Assembly: GCF_001665235.1 (NCBI RefSeq)
Contig: NZ_LZSC01000005.1
Coordinates: 223,229-287,228, forward strand
DNA: 64,000 nt
Direction: 5' to 3'
Origin: Mycobacterium sp. 1100029.7
GTDB lineage: Bacteria; Actinomycetota; Actinomycetes; Mycobacteriales; Mycobacteriaceae
Position 1 is the stretch's first letter. Every line of letters starts with the position of its first letter. The translations under genes were made by a program, and so were the position numbers. The notes under the pieces are model-generated. The model ran no database searches, had not been told where the DNA came from, and saw only the letters and a program-made list of their open reading frames with translations. This document shows, one piece after another, positions 1 to 8,125 of the stretch.

Positions 1-940
1 CGCCGCAACCCAGACCGCTGCCCAGGCGGCGCATGGTCTCGTGATCCAGCGAGGTTTCGAGCACTCTGCGGTCGAGCAGGCCCGCGAAATACCCGCCCAT
101 CAGCACGCCACGCACGTCGTCGGGGGAAATGCCGTGCAAGGCAAGGAGTTCAGTGAATGCCAGGCCATGGGGGAGCTCGTAGAGCACCGGTGGCTTACCG
201 CCGCCGGTGATGGTGGCCAAAAACGTGCCCGGAGATAGCGACGTGCCCTGCGAACGGTACGACGCCGCGCCGTGGCGCTGCAGGTAGGGCAGGTTGGCCA
301 GGGTTTCGACGTTGCTCACCAACGTGGGCCGGTCATCGACGCCCGACTCGAAGGGCCGCGGTGGCTTGTCTGTCGGCTTGGCGGGACCGCCGTTGATCAG
401 CCGGACCGCAGCGGTCTCCTCACCGGCCACATAGCCGGGCTGCACCGTCGACAGGTGGACCGTGATTGCGCCCAGGGTGTCGTCATCGAGTTCGGCGAGC
501 GCGGCTTCGATGCTGTGCGCCGATTCCGGGTCGGACACGTACACGTAGGCCCGTTGTGCGGAGACGACCGCCGCGGCCAATCGCAGACCGTCCAGCACCA
601 GGTGTGGCCGGTTGCGCAGCAGCCAGCGGTCTTTGACCGAAGCCGGTTCTCCCTCTTCACCATTCGCGATCACGACGGCACCGCCGGTGGGGGCGACCAA
701 CTGTCCGTTGTCGCGCACCGTTCGCAGCTTGACCGCGAGCGGGAAGGCCGCACCGCCCCGGCCGACGAGACCACTGGCTTCGACGTCGCTCAACAAAGCA
801 TCGGTGTCGGCCAGCGGGTGATAGCCACCGAGCTGCCGGTAAGCCGCCAGGTCTTCGCGACCGGCGTGCTCGGTCAAGAGCCGCGGTGGGCACCCGGGGA
901 AGGCGGCGGTGGTGATGGTCGTCGACTGGGTGGTGTTCAA
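1..940 (-). CDS. NuoF-like (NADH dehydrogenase 51 kDa subunit-like) protein, 3' end outside window
   Basis: About 313 residues are visible and the C-terminus runs off the left edge. The reading frame contains a GRGGAAFP motif followed by ANGEEGEP and KDR, which resemble the FMN/NADH-binding signatures of the NuoF/HoxF 51-kDa family (GRGGAGFP, DEGEPGT-KDR). Further on is TLVSNVETLANLPYL, the family signature that leads into the SLBB domain. The start is a TTG at 940, because the frame is closed upstream by a stop at 959-961 and a weak AGG lies before the TTG. No NuoE or NuoG partner is visible, so this may be a stand-alone flavoprotein that feeds electrons to a ferredoxin or monooxygenase (inference). 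It is divergent from the gene at 977. Confidence 0.75.
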   Translation of the reverse strand, partial: MNTTQSTTITTAAFPGCPPRLLTEHAGREDLAAYRQLGGYHPLADTDALLSDVEASGLVGRGGAAFPLAVKLRTVRDNGQLVAPTGGAVVIANGEEGEPASVKDRWLLRNRPHLVLDGLRLAAAVVSAQRAYVYVSDPESAHSIEAALAELDDDTLGAITVHLSTVQPGYVAGEETAAVRLINGGPAKPTDKPPRPFESGVDDRPTLVSNVETLANLPYLQRHGAASYRSQGTSLSPGTFLATITGGGKPPVLYELPHGLAFTELLALHGISPDDVRGVLMGGYFAGLLDRRVLETSLDHETMRRLGSGLGCG

Positions 941-976
941 AGCCGGCCTGCCAATGTCTTAGTTAGGCTTGCGCAC

Positions 977-1450
977 ATGCGAACTGCGGTGGTGCGTGTC
1001 AACGTCGACCCGGAAGGCGCGCTCACGCCCGCGCAACTACGTGACGGCATGGCAGCGCTCCTCCTGCACGCGACCGAAGTCGGCGCCGACGTGGTGGAGA
1101 ACGACCTGGCGTCGATGCCGGCCAGTCGTCGTGAAGTCGAAGTACTCATTGCGGCCGAAGACGGCGACGCGGCCAAACGCGCCGCAATCACGTTGTGCAA
1201 CAGAGCATTCAGCCCCGATCCCGTCCCGGGCGTGGTCACCTTTGTCAGCCGGGGGACCGACGACGACGCTCACGGTGTGCTGTCTGCGTTCGGACTCAAC
1301 GGCGACGTCGAGCGCACAGCCGGTGGCGACGGATTCGACACCGTCCATGTGACGCTGCGGGAGTCCGACCTCGAGCGCATCCCGGAAAGCCGGGTCCACA
1401 CGGCGCTCGAGGCGTCGCTCAACTGCGAGGTCCACATTCACACCGTCTAG
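977..1450 (+). CDS. Conserved hypothetical protein, 157 aa
   Basis: I do not recognise this protein. It begins at ATG 977 and reads as a compact soluble alpha/beta protein with no signal peptide or membrane segment. It has an acidic, Val/Ala-rich core and an unusual His-rich ending (CEVHIHTV). The start lies 36 bp from the start of the divergent NuoF-like gene, so the two may share a promoter region. The stop is 5 bp from the convergent end of the alpha/beta hydrolase gene. No function is proposed. Confidence 0.6.
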   Translation: MRTAVVRVNVDPEGALTPAQLRDGMAALLLHATEVGADVVENDLASMPASRREVEVLIAAEDGDAAKRAAITLCNRAFSPDPVPGVVTFVSRGTDDDAHGVLSAFGLNGDVERTAGGDGFDTVHVTLRESDLERIPESRVHTALEASLNCEVHIHTV

Positions 1451-1455
1451 CGCCA

Positions 1456-2322
1456 TTACGAGCCCAGAAATTCGAGGATCGGCGGTGCGGCCTGCACCCA
1501 GGTGTCGAACATGTTGAAGTGTTTCACCCGGCCCGCGGCGCGGTCTTCGGAGGCGCGTTCCCACGCGTCCTCGGGCCACGGGGGATCGATCAGCTTCGAT
1601 CCTTTGATCAGGCAGCTGACTTCCAGTGAGGTGCGCTTGGGGTGATCCATGTCGTTCTCGCCGCCACGAATGATCAACGTGGGGACCTTGATTCGGTCGA
1701 ACATCTCGTCCTCGACGCCGGGGATGGTCTGGCCCGGCTTGGAGACGAAGGCGTTGAGCCAGCGCAACATCAACTTGAGGAAGTCGCCGGAGTCGAAGTC
1801 CAGGAGCCGCTGCTTGTTGTCGGGATTCTCCTCGATGCGCTCCCGCCATTCCTGGACCTTGATCACACCGTCCATGCCGGTGCCGCGCACCGCGAGGATG
1901 CTCGGGATGATGTAGAAGGACCCGAGTACGAAAGTGCCGTAGGTGCCGCCGACGATGTTCCACACCACAAGCTTGGTGACCATTTCCGGATAGAGCATCG
2001 TGGTCAGCATGGAATCCCTTGCGCCGCCTGAACCTCCGGCCAGGATGCAGCGCTCGAAACCCAGACCGGTCACCAGCTTGTGCAGGGTTTCGGCGCGCAT
2101 GTGGGACTCGCTTTGCCCATAGAACTGCACATCGGAGGCCCCGCAGTTGGGCCGGTCCCACAGCAGCACCCGGTAGCCGCCGTCGGCCAGTGCGTCGGCC
2201 AGCGGGCGCAAGCCTTCGATCTCCTTGCTGAACCGGCCGCCTGGCGTCAGGGCGATGAGATCGCCCGAGTCACCGAGGATTTCGTAGACGACATTTCCCC
2301 CGTTGATCTCAATTGAAGGCAC
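1456..2322 (-). CDS. Alpha/beta hydrolase
   Basis: This 288-aa protein has a standard alpha/beta hydrolase layout: an oxyanion-loop region TPGGRF near residue 27, WDRPNCG near 55, and a nucleophile elbow GGSGGA with Ser98. Downstream is KVPTLIIRGGENDMDHP, the usual strand-acid-loop region. It starts at a GTG with AGGAGA about 6 nt upstream. It is the last gene of a leftward operon with a Rieske protein and two amidohydrolases, 15 bp after the Rieske gene. In such a setting it may hydrolyse a C-C bond, ester or lactone in a degradation pathway (inference from neighbours). The substrate cannot be read from the sequence. Confidence 0.85.
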   Translation of the reverse strand: MPSIEINGGNVVYEILGDSGDLIALTPGGRFSKEIEGLRPLADALADGGYRVLLWDRPNCGASDVQFYGQSESHMRAETLHKLVTGLGFERCILAGGSGGARDSMLTTMLYPEMVTKLVVWNIVGGTYGTFVLGSFYIIPSILAVRGTGMDGVIKVQEWRERIEENPDNKQRLLDFDSGDFLKLMLRWLNAFVSKPGQTIPGVEDEMFDRIKVPTLIIRGGENDMDHPKRTSLEVSCLIKGSKLIDPPWPEDAWERASEDRAAGRVKHFNMFDTWVQAAPPILEFLGS

Positions 2323-2337
2323 GCGATTCTCCTGTAG

Positions 2338-2736
2338 TTAGGCCTGGACCAGAACGTCGTTGCCGACGACGCGTACCGGGTAGGTACGGATACTCCACTC
2401 GGGCTTGACCGCGGTGGTGCCGGTCGCCAGCTCGAAACCCCATTGGTGCCAAGGGCAGTAGATGAACTCCAGGTCCCGCACCATCACCGCGTCCCCGGGC
2501 ACGGACTCGTCGACGATCGTCCGTCCGCGCGGACGTCCCGAGCACAGCGGACCGCCCTCATGCGGGCAGTAATTTGCGATCGCGTAGAAGGTGCCGTTGA
2601 CGTTGTAGACACCGACGCCGTGCCGTCCGATCGGTACCAGCTTGTGCTTGCCCGGGGGAATCTCGTCCACGGTGGCGACAACATGCTCGCGGCCCTGGGC
2701 GAGACGTGGCTCGGGCCGTTTGGGTTCTTCGGTCAA
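2338..2736 (-). CDS. Rieske [2Fe-2S] protein
   Basis: This is a 132-aa single-domain Rieske protein. Cluster ligands are C57-P-H59 (YCPHEGGPL) and C94-PW-H97 (YCPWHQWGF), the normal C-x-H...C-x2-H pattern. No catalytic mononuclear-iron domain follows, so it is a ferredoxin-type electron carrier rather than an oxygenase alpha subunit. The start is a TTG, 1 bp after the stop of the amidohydrolase gene at 2738, which implies translational coupling. It may serve a partner enzyme in this operon or one of the P450s elsewhere in the window (inference). Confidence 0.9.
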   Translation of the reverse strand: MTEEPKRPEPRLAQGREHVVATVDEIPPGKHKLVPIGRHGVGVYNVNGTFYAIANYCPHEGGPLCSGRPRGRTIVDESVPGDAVMVRDLEFIYCPWHQWGFELATGTTAVKPEWSIRTYPVRVVGNDVLVQA

Positions 2737-2737
2737 C

Positions 2738-3895
2738 TCAGAGCACCCGGGTCTGACCCTCGAGGACCGGAACGGTCTCGGGCAGGTGATAGGTCGCGAT
2801 GCCGTTCTTGTACATCACCGCGTCGCGGGCGTGCTTGGGCAGGTGCTTGACCAGCCAGCGCGGGTCGTCGAACGTCCAGTGCGGGTAGTCCGACGAGAAC
2901 AGCAGGATCTTCTCGCACTCCATCCATTCCAGCGCGCGGGTCAGCTCGGTCTTGTCTTCCGGGTAGTCCAGCGGCTGGGTGGTGAATTTGATGTGGTCCT
3001 TGACGTACTCGGACGGCTTGCGCTTGATGTCCACCCACGACTTACGTGCTTCGTAGATCGCGTCCATTCGCCACATCAACGGCAGGATCCAGGTGAACGC
3101 GTGCTCGACGAAGACGATCCGCAGCGTGGGGAACCGGTCGAAGACGCCGTCGAAGATCAGGCTCATCACCTGGTTCGCGGCCAGCAGCGAGTAGGTCACC
3201 ATGAAGTCGTGGTTGTAGCTGGGGAATCCGACCGGCGGGATCGGCAGCTCGTCGAACTGGCTGCGCGACAGGTGGCAGCTCACGGTGATGTCGTGTTTGG
3301 TGGCCGCCGCCCAGATCGGGTCGTACTTCGGGTGGCCCCAGGACGGCCGCGGCTCCGCCTTGATCAGGACCTGCGCCATGAAGGGGTGTCCGGCCCATTT
3401 TTCGATCTCGCGCGCGGACTCCTCGGGCTCCTCGATGGCGGCACAAATCGATCCGCGCCACCGCTCATGCCAGTTGTTGTGGCTGTCCAGCCAGTGGTTG
3501 GCCTGCCAGTCGTTCAATGCGGCCGACATCGCATGCTGCGCTTCGGGCAGGCGTGCGGGATAGGCCGCGGGCTCCAGGATCGCGATGTCGGAGCCGGCTT
3601 CCATGATCAACTGACGGAACGCCAAATCCGGGTCGCTGCAAGGGAATTCCCCGTTGGGAGGAAAGGCGTCCACGCGCATCGCGTAGGAGTGCGCGTAGTC
3701 CGGAGCGTCGTAGTAGATCTGCTCACCCACGGTGCGGGTCAGGAAGTACTTGCTGCGCCAGGGCTCGGGGATGTATGGGACCAGCTCGCCGCGCTTGGGC
3801 GCCGGGTGGACGTCGGAGTCGACGCATCGCACGGCAATGCGCTCGGCCGCGGGAACCCGCTCCTGCGAATAGGTCCCCGAATAAGTCGAAGTCAT
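2738..3895 (-). CDS. Amidohydrolase family 2 (ACMSD-like TIM barrel), intact metal site
   Basis: This 385-aa metal-dependent hydrolase or decarboxylase belongs to the amidohydrolase-2 group. The N-terminal metal motif is VDSDVH (D28, H30). A central CHLSRS supplies a barrel His, VEHAFTW lies in the third ligand region, and SSDYPHW near residue 334 provides the conserved Asp (D336). The ATG at 3895 is preceded by a strong AGGAG. The neighbouring gene at 3925 is a clear paralogue that lacks several of these ligands, and the two probably form a pair. Family members commonly decarboxylate or hydrolyse aromatic or beta-keto acids. The specific reaction is unknown. Confidence 0.88.
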   Translation of the reverse strand: MTSTYSGTYSQERVPAAERIAVRCVDSDVHPAPKRGELVPYIPEPWRSKYFLTRTVGEQIYYDAPDYAHSYAMRVDAFPPNGEFPCSDPDLAFRQLIMEAGSDIAILEPAAYPARLPEAQHAMSAALNDWQANHWLDSHNNWHERWRGSICAAIEEPEESAREIEKWAGHPFMAQVLIKAEPRPSWGHPKYDPIWAAATKHDITVSCHLSRSQFDELPIPPVGFPSYNHDFMVTYSLLAANQVMSLIFDGVFDRFPTLRIVFVEHAFTWILPLMWRMDAIYEARKSWVDIKRKPSEYVKDHIKFTTQPLDYPEDKTELTRALEWMECEKILLFSSDYPHWTFDDPRWLVKHLPKHARDAVMYKNGIATYHLPETVPVLEGQTRVL

Positions 3896-3924
3896 CTGAA
3901 ACTCCTCAGTCTCACGTCTTGCTT

Positions 3925-5055
3925 CTACTGTGCGCCCACCCCGGCGGGAATGTCTATGCCGTAGAGCCGCGCCGCGTTTCGCCAGCACACCTTCTCGCGC
4001 TGCTCCGCGGACAGGGTGCTGGCAAGCTTCGTGGCATCGCCGAGCTGCCAGTGCGGGTAGCTCGAGCCGAACATCACCATGTCGTCTTTGCCGGTGAAGC
4101 CGAACCATTCGCCGGCGAAGTCGGTGTCTCCGGGGCCGTCGAGGCTGCCCTGAATGAAGTAGACGTGCCCAGGCAGGTAGTCGCTGGGGATCCGCGGCGC
4201 CCATGGTGTCTGCTCGAGGTGCGGCCGGCCGAACGTATCCATCCGCCACATGAACGGCGTGATGAAGTCCGCGGCGCCGTCCCCCCAGACGAATTTGAGG
4301 CCGTCGAAGCGTTCGAACACGCCCTCGGCGATCATGTTCATCAGGTGGTACAGGTAATTGAGCGCCATGAAGCTGACGTACTGCTCGTAGGTGCGGGTGT
4401 TGCCGCTGGGGGTGGGCGGAAAAGCGATGCCCGAGCCGACTTCGATGTGGGCCGCAACCGGCAGGCCCGCGTCGACCGCGGCCTCCCAGATGGGCCAGAA
4501 CTGCGGCTTGCCGTAGAGCTCGCGACTTTGCAGCGGGACACCGATCTGCACCACGCGTGGATGCGAGCGCCATTTCTCGATCTCGCGCAGCGCGCCCGGA
4601 ATGTCGTCGGGGTTGACCCGGATGGTGCCGCGAAACCGCTCGCCGAACTGGCTGGACTCGAGCCAGTTCGACACCATCATCTCGTTGTGCGCGGCGTGCA
4701 GCGCGCTGCCCAGGTGACGGTCGGGCATGATGCCGCGGGCCGCCGGATGCAGGACGGCGATGTCGACCCCGCGCTTCGAAAACAGTTCATTGCCAACGAA
4801 TTCCGGATCCGAACCGGGGTACTGGCGATCGGGGCCCTCGGTGTTGGGCGCGTACTCGCCACCGGGGGCGCCGTACCAGTCCATCTCGTAATCGGGGAAC
4901 CCACGGCTCTTGAACGGCTCGCGCAACGTCTTGCGCAGCGCCTTGTTGGACGGGAAGAAAATATGAACGCTCGCGTCGATCAGCGGAGTGCTCGTCCCGT
5001 CAGCATGCTCGATCACGCCAGCCACCCTTCGGTTCCGGTAGCCAAAGTGAGCCAA
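3925..5055 (-). CDS. Amidohydrolase-2 family paralogue with degenerate metal site
   Basis: This 376-aa protein aligns along its length with the product of the next gene: LIDASVH against CVDSDVH, a shared central barrel His in VAAHIEV against VSCHLS, PFMWRMD against PLMWRMD, and GSSYPHW against SSDYPHW. The metal-binding Asp of the first motif is Ser29 and the Asp before YPHW is Ser332. The position of VEHAF reads GDGAADF. Loss of two or three ligands suggests a non-catalytic or structural subunit, or an altered mechanism (inference). The start is taken as the TTG at 5055, with no clear Shine-Dalgarno, so the start is uncertain. A palindromic operator candidate lies 17 bp upstream. Confidence 0.85.
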   Translation of the reverse strand: MAHFGYRNRRVAGVIEHADGTSTPLIDASVHIFFPSNKALRKTLREPFKSRGFPDYEMDWYGAPGGEYAPNTEGPDRQYPGSDPEFVGNELFSKRGVDIAVLHPAARGIMPDRHLGSALHAAHNEMMVSNWLESSQFGERFRGTIRVNPDDIPGALREIEKWRSHPRVVQIGVPLQSRELYGKPQFWPIWEAAVDAGLPVAAHIEVGSGIAFPPTPSGNTRTYEQYVSFMALNYLYHLMNMIAEGVFERFDGLKFVWGDGAADFITPFMWRMDTFGRPHLEQTPWAPRIPSDYLPGHVYFIQGSLDGPGDTDFAGEWFGFTGKDDMVMFGSSYPHWQLGDATKLASTLSAEQREKVCWRNAARLYGIDIPAGVGAQ

Positions 5056-5071
5056 ACCCGGTCATAAGATA

Positions 5072-5088
5072 GATAATCTAACATTCTC
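5072..5088. promoter_or_regulatory. Candidate operator half-site pair (GATAAT-N5-ATTCTC)
   Basis: The sequence GATAATCTAACATTCTC lies 17 bp before the TTG start at 5055. Its half-sites match the GAGAAT/ATTCTC pattern found before other operons in this window, but the spacer is 5 rather than 3. It could be a weaker second site next to the better one at 5193-5207, or chance. Confidence 0.3.
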
Positions 5089-5192
5089 GTCGGCCGTCGA
5101 TCAATGGATTTCCGGTAAGCGCCTCGGTTAAAGATAAGCCCTGGTAGTCGCCGGTATTGCCACCGCCGGAGCAATGGCCGTTCTTCTTTACG

Positions 5193-5207
5193 GATAATAC
5201 CATTCTC
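5193..5207. promoter_or_regulatory. Candidate operator GAtAAT-N3-ATTCTC
   Basis: GATAATACCATTCTC matches the window-wide palindrome GAGAAT-N3-ATTCTC at 11 of 12 half-site positions. It lies in the 244-bp gap between the leftward operon ending at 5300 and the leftward gene starting at 5055, so it could control the amidohydrolase/Rieske/hydrolase operon. No other gene is seen in 5056-5299. Confidence 0.45.
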
Positions 5208-5299
5208 GGCCGTTGTGGCCCGGTATCTGTCATGGCGGGTGGGATAGCCCCCGGCAGCCACACGGCACCAGGTAAACGTTACAGACTGGGCGACGCTTG

Positions 5300-6187
5300 T
5301 TACGCGTCCCGGCCGCCGACGATGACGCCCGCAGACTTCTCGAACGGTTTGATGACAGCCGTGAAATCCGAGTCGGTGCCTTCGTCGAGCGCCGCGGTTT
5401 CCCACAACCGGCCGATGGCCTCGGCGACGTCGGTTGGCACCCCGAGTGCCTTGGCCTCATCGAGATAGAGTCGGACGTCTTTGAGCATCAACCCGGTGGC
5501 GAAGCCGTAGTCGAAGGTGCGCGGCAGGATCGCACGGGGAAACTTGTCGCGGCTGGCGCTGGTACCGCCGGAGCCCGCATTCAGCACGTCGATCATCACC
5601 GCCGGATCGAGACCTGCCTTGACGCCCATCACCACGACCTCGGCGGTGGCGACCAGAACGTTGGCCGCCAGGATGTTGTTGGCCAACTTCATCGTCTGCG
5701 CCGAGCCAGGCTTGTCGCCGATGTAGAACGGACGGCCGATCGCCTCGAGCGCCGGTCGGATGGCGTCGAATTCGGGGCGTGGCCCGGACACCATGACGGC
5801 GAGCGCTCCCTTCTCGGCTCCGCCGACACCGCCGCTGACCGGGCTGTCGAGCGCCGCAACCCCCCGTCGGGCCAGCGCGTCGTGGATCTGCACCGCGGTG
5901 TGGCTGCCGACGGTGGACAGATCCACATAACGCTTGATTCGCGAACCGTGGACGACTCCCGCCGCACCCGTGGCGACCTCGAGTGACACGGCGGGCGACG
6001 GGAGGCTGGCCAGCACCGTGTCCGCGCGGTCGGCGACCTCCTTGGCCGACGAGGCGGCGTGCGCCCCGAGCGCCACGATGCGGTCCAATGCTGTCTCGCT
6101 GGTGTCGAACGCGACCACGCCGTGGTTTTCGATGAGCCGGCAAGCCATCGGAAAGCCCATGTTTCCCAACCCGATGAAGCCGATCAC
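5300..6187 (-). CDS. 3-hydroxyisobutyrate dehydrogenase-family NAD(P)-dependent oxidoreductase
   Basis: This is a 295-aa beta-hydroxyacid dehydrogenase. It has an N-terminal Rossmann motif IGFIGLGNMGFPMA, the substrate-binding signature DSPVSGGVGGAEKGAL, and the catalytic Lys region GSAQTMKLANN. Length and motif order match the MmsB/GarR family, which oxidises 3-hydroxy acids. It starts at a GTG 3 bp after the preceding gene and is the last gene of a leftward three-gene operon. The operon context with an aldehyde dehydrogenase suggests oxidation of a branched or hydroxylated acid intermediate (inference). Confidence 0.88.
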   Translation of the reverse strand: MIGFIGLGNMGFPMACRLIENHGVVAFDTSETALDRIVALGAHAASSAKEVADRADTVLASLPSPAVSLEVATGAAGVVHGSRIKRYVDLSTVGSHTAVQIHDALARRGVAALDSPVSGGVGGAEKGALAVMVSGPRPEFDAIRPALEAIGRPFYIGDKPGSAQTMKLANNILAANVLVATAEVVVMGVKAGLDPAVMIDVLNAGSGGTSASRDKFPRAILPRTFDYGFATGLMLKDVRLYLDEAKALGVPTDVAEAIGRLWETAALDEGTDSDFTAVIKPFEKSAGVIVGGRDA

Positions 6188-6190
6188 GCG

Positions 6191-6583
6191 CTAGTCCTCG
6201 TTCGGGTTCTGGTCGAGTTCGGCGAACACTTCGCGGGCGATGCGGAAGCTGTCGACCGCTGCCGGGACACCCGCGTAGATAGCCACCTGCAGGAACACCT
6301 CGCAAATCTCCTGGCGCGTCAGCCCGTTGGTCAAAGCTCCCTTGATATGCGTCCGTAACTCGTTGGGACGGTTGAGGATCGGGATCATGGCCAGGTTGAG
6401 CATGCTGCGTGTCTTGCGGGGCAACCCGTCTCGGCCCCACACGGCTCCCCAGCAATACTCCGTGACCAGATCCTGCAGCGGCTTGCTGAATTCGTCCGCA
6501 TCGGCCAGGGCCCGGGTCACGTACTCCTCGCCCAGTACCGCAGAGCGGACTTCCAACCCGCGCTGGTATGTTTCGCGATCCAA
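6191..6583 (-). CDS. Carboxymuconolactone decarboxylase-family protein
   Basis: This 130-aa protein resembles gamma-carboxymuconolactone decarboxylases (PcaC-like). It has LVTEYCWGAVWGRDGLPRKTRSMLNLAM and, later, HIKGALTNGLTRQEICEVFLQVAIYAGVPAA, the helical signature of that family. The AhpD-type C-x2-C pair is absent, so a peroxidase role is unlikely. The start is TTG 6583 with GGGAGAG about 7 nt upstream. The gene lies between the aldehyde dehydrogenase and the hydroxyacid dehydrogenase with only a few bases between coding regions. The actual substrate is unknown. Confidence 0.85.
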   Translation of the reverse strand: MDRETYQRGLEVRSAVLGEEYVTRALADADEFSKPLQDLVTEYCWGAVWGRDGLPRKTRSMLNLAMIPILNRPNELRTHIKGALTNGLTRQEICEVFLQVAIYAGVPAAVDSFRIAREVFAELDQNPNED

Positions 6584-6609
6584 TGGTCTCTCCCTCTGTA
6601 GGCGGACGG

Positions 6610-8034
6610 TTATAGGCGGACGATGACAGCCTTGGTGGCCGTGAACATGTCGAGAGCTTCGTAACCCTTTTCGCGGCCGTATCCGGATTTCTTGAAGCCT
6701 CCGAACGGCAATTCCACTCCGCCGCCGGCTCCGTAGGTGTTGATGTAGACCTGGCCGGCGCGGATCTCGGCGGCGAGGCGATGGGCACGCGACAGATCGC
6801 TGGTCCACACCGCTGCCAGTAAGCCGTACGGGGTGCCGTTGGCCAAACCGATCGCCTCGTCTTCGTCGTGAAACCTGTTCACGGTCAGCACGGGGCCGAA
6901 GATCTCTTCCTGGGCGATCGTCTCGGCGGGGTCGACGTCGTCGATCACCGTGGGCATGAAGTAGGCGCCTTCAGCAAGCTCGGAGTTCTCGGGTGCTGTT
7001 CCGCCGCAGAGGATTTCGCCTTTGGTGTTACCGGCGACCATCGCATGCACGCGGTCTTGTTGTTTACGGGAGACCAGCGGCCCGAGATCGGGGTCGGTCA
7101 GACCCGCCCCGATCGTCGCGGTCTGCAACTGGCGGCACACCTTCTCGACCAGAGTGTCGTGAACCGCGTCGTGCACCAGCAATCGCGAACCGGCCGAACA
7201 GGTTTGACCCGCGTTCTGCAAGATCGCCTTCGCAACAGACTCCGCGGCCCGCTCCAGATCCGCATCGGGGAAGACGATCTGCGGGGACTTGCCGCCCAAT
7301 TCCAGGATGGTGGGCGCGACGCGCTCGGCGGCGGCATGGGCGATCAGCGAACCGACCTGGGTGGAGCCCACAAATCCCACCTGGTCCACACCCGGGTGTG
7401 CTGCTAAGGCGGCGCCGGCCTCGGCGCCGATCCCGGTCACCACGTTGAACACCCCGGGCGGCAGTCCGGCCTGGATTGCCAACCTCGCCAATGCGACTGC
7501 CGTGCGTGGTGTCTCGTCGGCCGGCTTGGTCACCGAGCAGTTGCCCACGGCGATCGCCGGGGCCACCGCCCGAGCCAACAACTGCATCGGATAGTTCCAC
7601 GCCACGATGTGGCCGGTCACTCCGAACGGCTCGCGGCGGGTGTAGACGTGCAGATCTGTTGAGAGCGGGATGGTTTGGCCGTAGTAGGAATCGATCGCGT
7701 GGCCGTAGAAGCGGAAGTAACGCGCGGCGACGGTGGCGTCGGCACGGGCCTGGCTGAGCGGCTTTCCGGTGTCCTCGCTTTCGACACGGGCCAATTGCTC
7801 GTTGTTTTCGGTGATCAGATCCGCGATCCGGGTCAACAGTGTTGCCCGGGCTTCCGGCGGGGTGTCGCGCCACTCCTTCGATGCCCCCACCGCGGCGGTG
7901 ACGGCCCGATCGACCTCGTCTTTGCCGCCGCGTGCCACCAAGCCGAGGGATCGCCCAGTAGCGGGGTCGATGTTGTCGTACACGTCTGCCGAGGCCACTG
8001 ATTGGCCGTCGATGAATGACTGGGTGATGCCCAC
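6610..8034 (-). CDS. NAD-dependent aldehyde dehydrogenase
   Basis: This 474-aa protein is a full-length ALDH-superfamily member. It has WNYPM (N147), LELGGKS (E245), the catalytic thiol in GQTCSAG (C279), EEIFGPV, and the C-terminal PFGGFKKSG. It probably oxidises an aldehyde to a carboxylate with NAD(P)+. It is the first gene of a leftward operon with a carboxymuconolactone decarboxylase-like protein and a hydroxyacid dehydrogenase, and it is divergent from the nitroreductase gene. It resembles but is distinct from the second ALDH at 15786. Confidence 0.93.
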   Translation of the reverse strand: MGITQSFIDGQSVASADVYDNIDPATGRSLGLVARGGKDEVDRAVTAAVGASKEWRDTPPEARATLLTRIADLITENNEQLARVESEDTGKPLSQARADATVAARYFRFYGHAIDSYYGQTIPLSTDLHVYTRREPFGVTGHIVAWNYPMQLLARAVAPAIAVGNCSVTKPADETPRTAVALARLAIQAGLPPGVFNVVTGIGAEAGAALAAHPGVDQVGFVGSTQVGSLIAHAAAERVAPTILELGGKSPQIVFPDADLERAAESVAKAILQNAGQTCSAGSRLLVHDAVHDTLVEKVCRQLQTATIGAGLTDPDLGPLVSRKQQDRVHAMVAGNTKGEILCGGTAPENSELAEGAYFMPTVIDDVDPAETIAQEEIFGPVLTVNRFHDEDEAIGLANGTPYGLLAAVWTSDLSRAHRLAAEIRAGQVYINTYGAGGGVELPFGGFKKSGYGREKGYEALDMFTATKAVIVRL

Positions 8035-8125
8035 GGTGACCCCTTGACTTCGCTTGTCATTCCGGCGGTGATCTAGACGCTAGTGGATAGTTGCATCTGA
8101 TGGCCCGTGCCGAAGGGGAGTGACC

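Noticed and set aside
272..976. N-terminal extension of the protein at 977 back to 272
   Set aside because: The extension lies opposite the NuoF-like gene and has no family features; ATG 977 is just outside that gene.
2642..3964. A 440-aa plus-strand frame across the amidohydrolase gene
   Set aside because: Shadow of the minus-strand amidohydrolase, which has motifs, a ribosome binding site and operon context.
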